From NCBI GenBank assembly GCA_945863085.1, contig CAMBCD010000102.1, positions 1 through 8,477 of the forward strand: a DNA stretch of 8,477 bases, in the 5' to 3' direction. A program made the translations under genes and the position numbers. Of this stretch, positions 8,286-8,477 are shown one piece after another; positions within the stretch are counted from its first letter, which is position 1, and each line of letters begins with the position of its first letter. The DNA is from Bordetella parapertussis. Its GTDB lineage: Bacteria; Pseudomonadota; Gammaproteobacteria; Burkholderiales; SG8-41. Under the pieces are notes generated by a model. It was not told the origin of the DNA. It ran no database searches and saw only the letters and a program-made list of their open reading frames with translations.

Positions 8286-8308
8286 TTATTGACTTAAAAA
8301 GTCAATAA
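8286..8308. terminator. AT-rich inverted repeat between convergent genes, probable terminator region
   Basis: A perfect 10-bp inverted repeat, TTATTGACTT (8286-8295) and AAGTCAATAA (8299-8308), surrounds an AAA loop 20 bp after the purL stop. A second, weaker repeat follows: AATAA 8313-8317 with TTATT 8323-8327. GTTATTG (8285-8291) could instead pair with CAATAAC (8312-8318). The 52-bp gap is far more AT-rich than its surroundings and separates purL from a convergent gene, the usual place for a bidirectional terminator. However, the stem is low in GC and no clean T-tract follows it on either strand, so a protein-binding palindrome is an alternative. Confidence 0.5.
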
Positions 8309-8318
8309 AAACAATAAC

Positions 8319-8477
8319 TTACTTATTTCCCGTGACGGGTTGCCAGCGCAGGTCCAGGGTTGCCGGAAAGGCAGGATTCGGCGGCTCAGGCGCAATATTC
8401 ATCGGACCCGGCGTATGGCCATGGTCCCAGAACCGCGCGACGCGACGCGCCTCGGCTTCGTTGGCGTTGACCGGGAA
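8319..8477 (-). CDS. Unidentified protein, C-terminal 52 residues (5' end outside window)
   Basis: On the minus strand an open frame enters from the right edge and ends with TAA (complement of 8319-8321), preceded by AAT AAG. The visible 52 residues include [17 protein letters not shown], then [19 protein letters not shown] and, near the end, [13 protein letters not shown]. Codon third positions are mostly G or C, as in the real genes here, and the frame stays open across a GC-rich stretch up to the intergenic inverted repeat, so it is probably a true gene end. The tail is rich in proline, with a charged helix-like start. I do not recognise the family from this fragment. The gene is convergent with purL, 52 bp from its stop. 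Confidence 0.65.
   Translation of the reverse strand, partial: FPVNANEAEARRVARFWDHGHTPGPMNIAPEPPNPAFPATLDLRWQPVTGNK

Overview
This is a GC-rich chromosomal window with strongly GC-biased third codon positions and densely packed housekeeping or metabolic genes. Three things fit a Proteobacterium, most likely Betaproteobacteria: a single-chain, E. coli-type PurL of about 1290 residues, a fused NnrE-NnrD protein, and promoter-like G-N-TAAAAT-NN-CGC motifs. The taxonomic call is an inference; there is no rRNA or other marker in the window.

Layout, left to right. (1) Positions 1-810, plus strand: the C-terminal two thirds of a major facilitator superfamily transporter whose start lies outside the window. 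(2) Positions 884-2440, plus strand: a UxaA/GarD-family sugar-acid dehydratase with a textbook ribosome binding site. (3) Positions 2440-2823, plus strand: a CrcB/Fluc fluoride channel whose start codon overlaps the dehydratase stop codon (TGATG). (4) Positions 2827-4314, minus strand: the bifunctional NAD(P)HX repair enzyme NnrD, which ends 3 bp from crcB. (5) A 70-bp divergent intergenic region with an AT-rich core that probably holds the promoters of nnrD and purL. (6) Positions 4385-8266, plus strand: full-length purL (phosphoribosylformylglycinamidine synthase). (7) A 52-bp AT-rich gap with a perfect 10-bp inverted repeat, probably a terminator region between convergent genes. (8) Positions 8319-8477, minus strand: the last 52 codons of an unidentified gene that runs off the right edge.

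The genes do not form one pathway. uxaA and crcB look transcriptionally and translationally coupled, but their functions (sugar-acid dehydration and fluoride export) have no obvious link. nnrD (repair of damaged NADH/NADPH) and purL (de novo purine synthesis) share a divergent control region.

I found no mobile element, CRISPR array, RNA gene, toxin-antitoxin pair, defence gene or convincing new system. The points worth a second look are small: the uxaA-crcB coupling, a hairpin encoded at the start of purL, the AT-rich inverted repeat after purL, an AT-rich codon patch inside nnrD, and the unidentified terminal gene.
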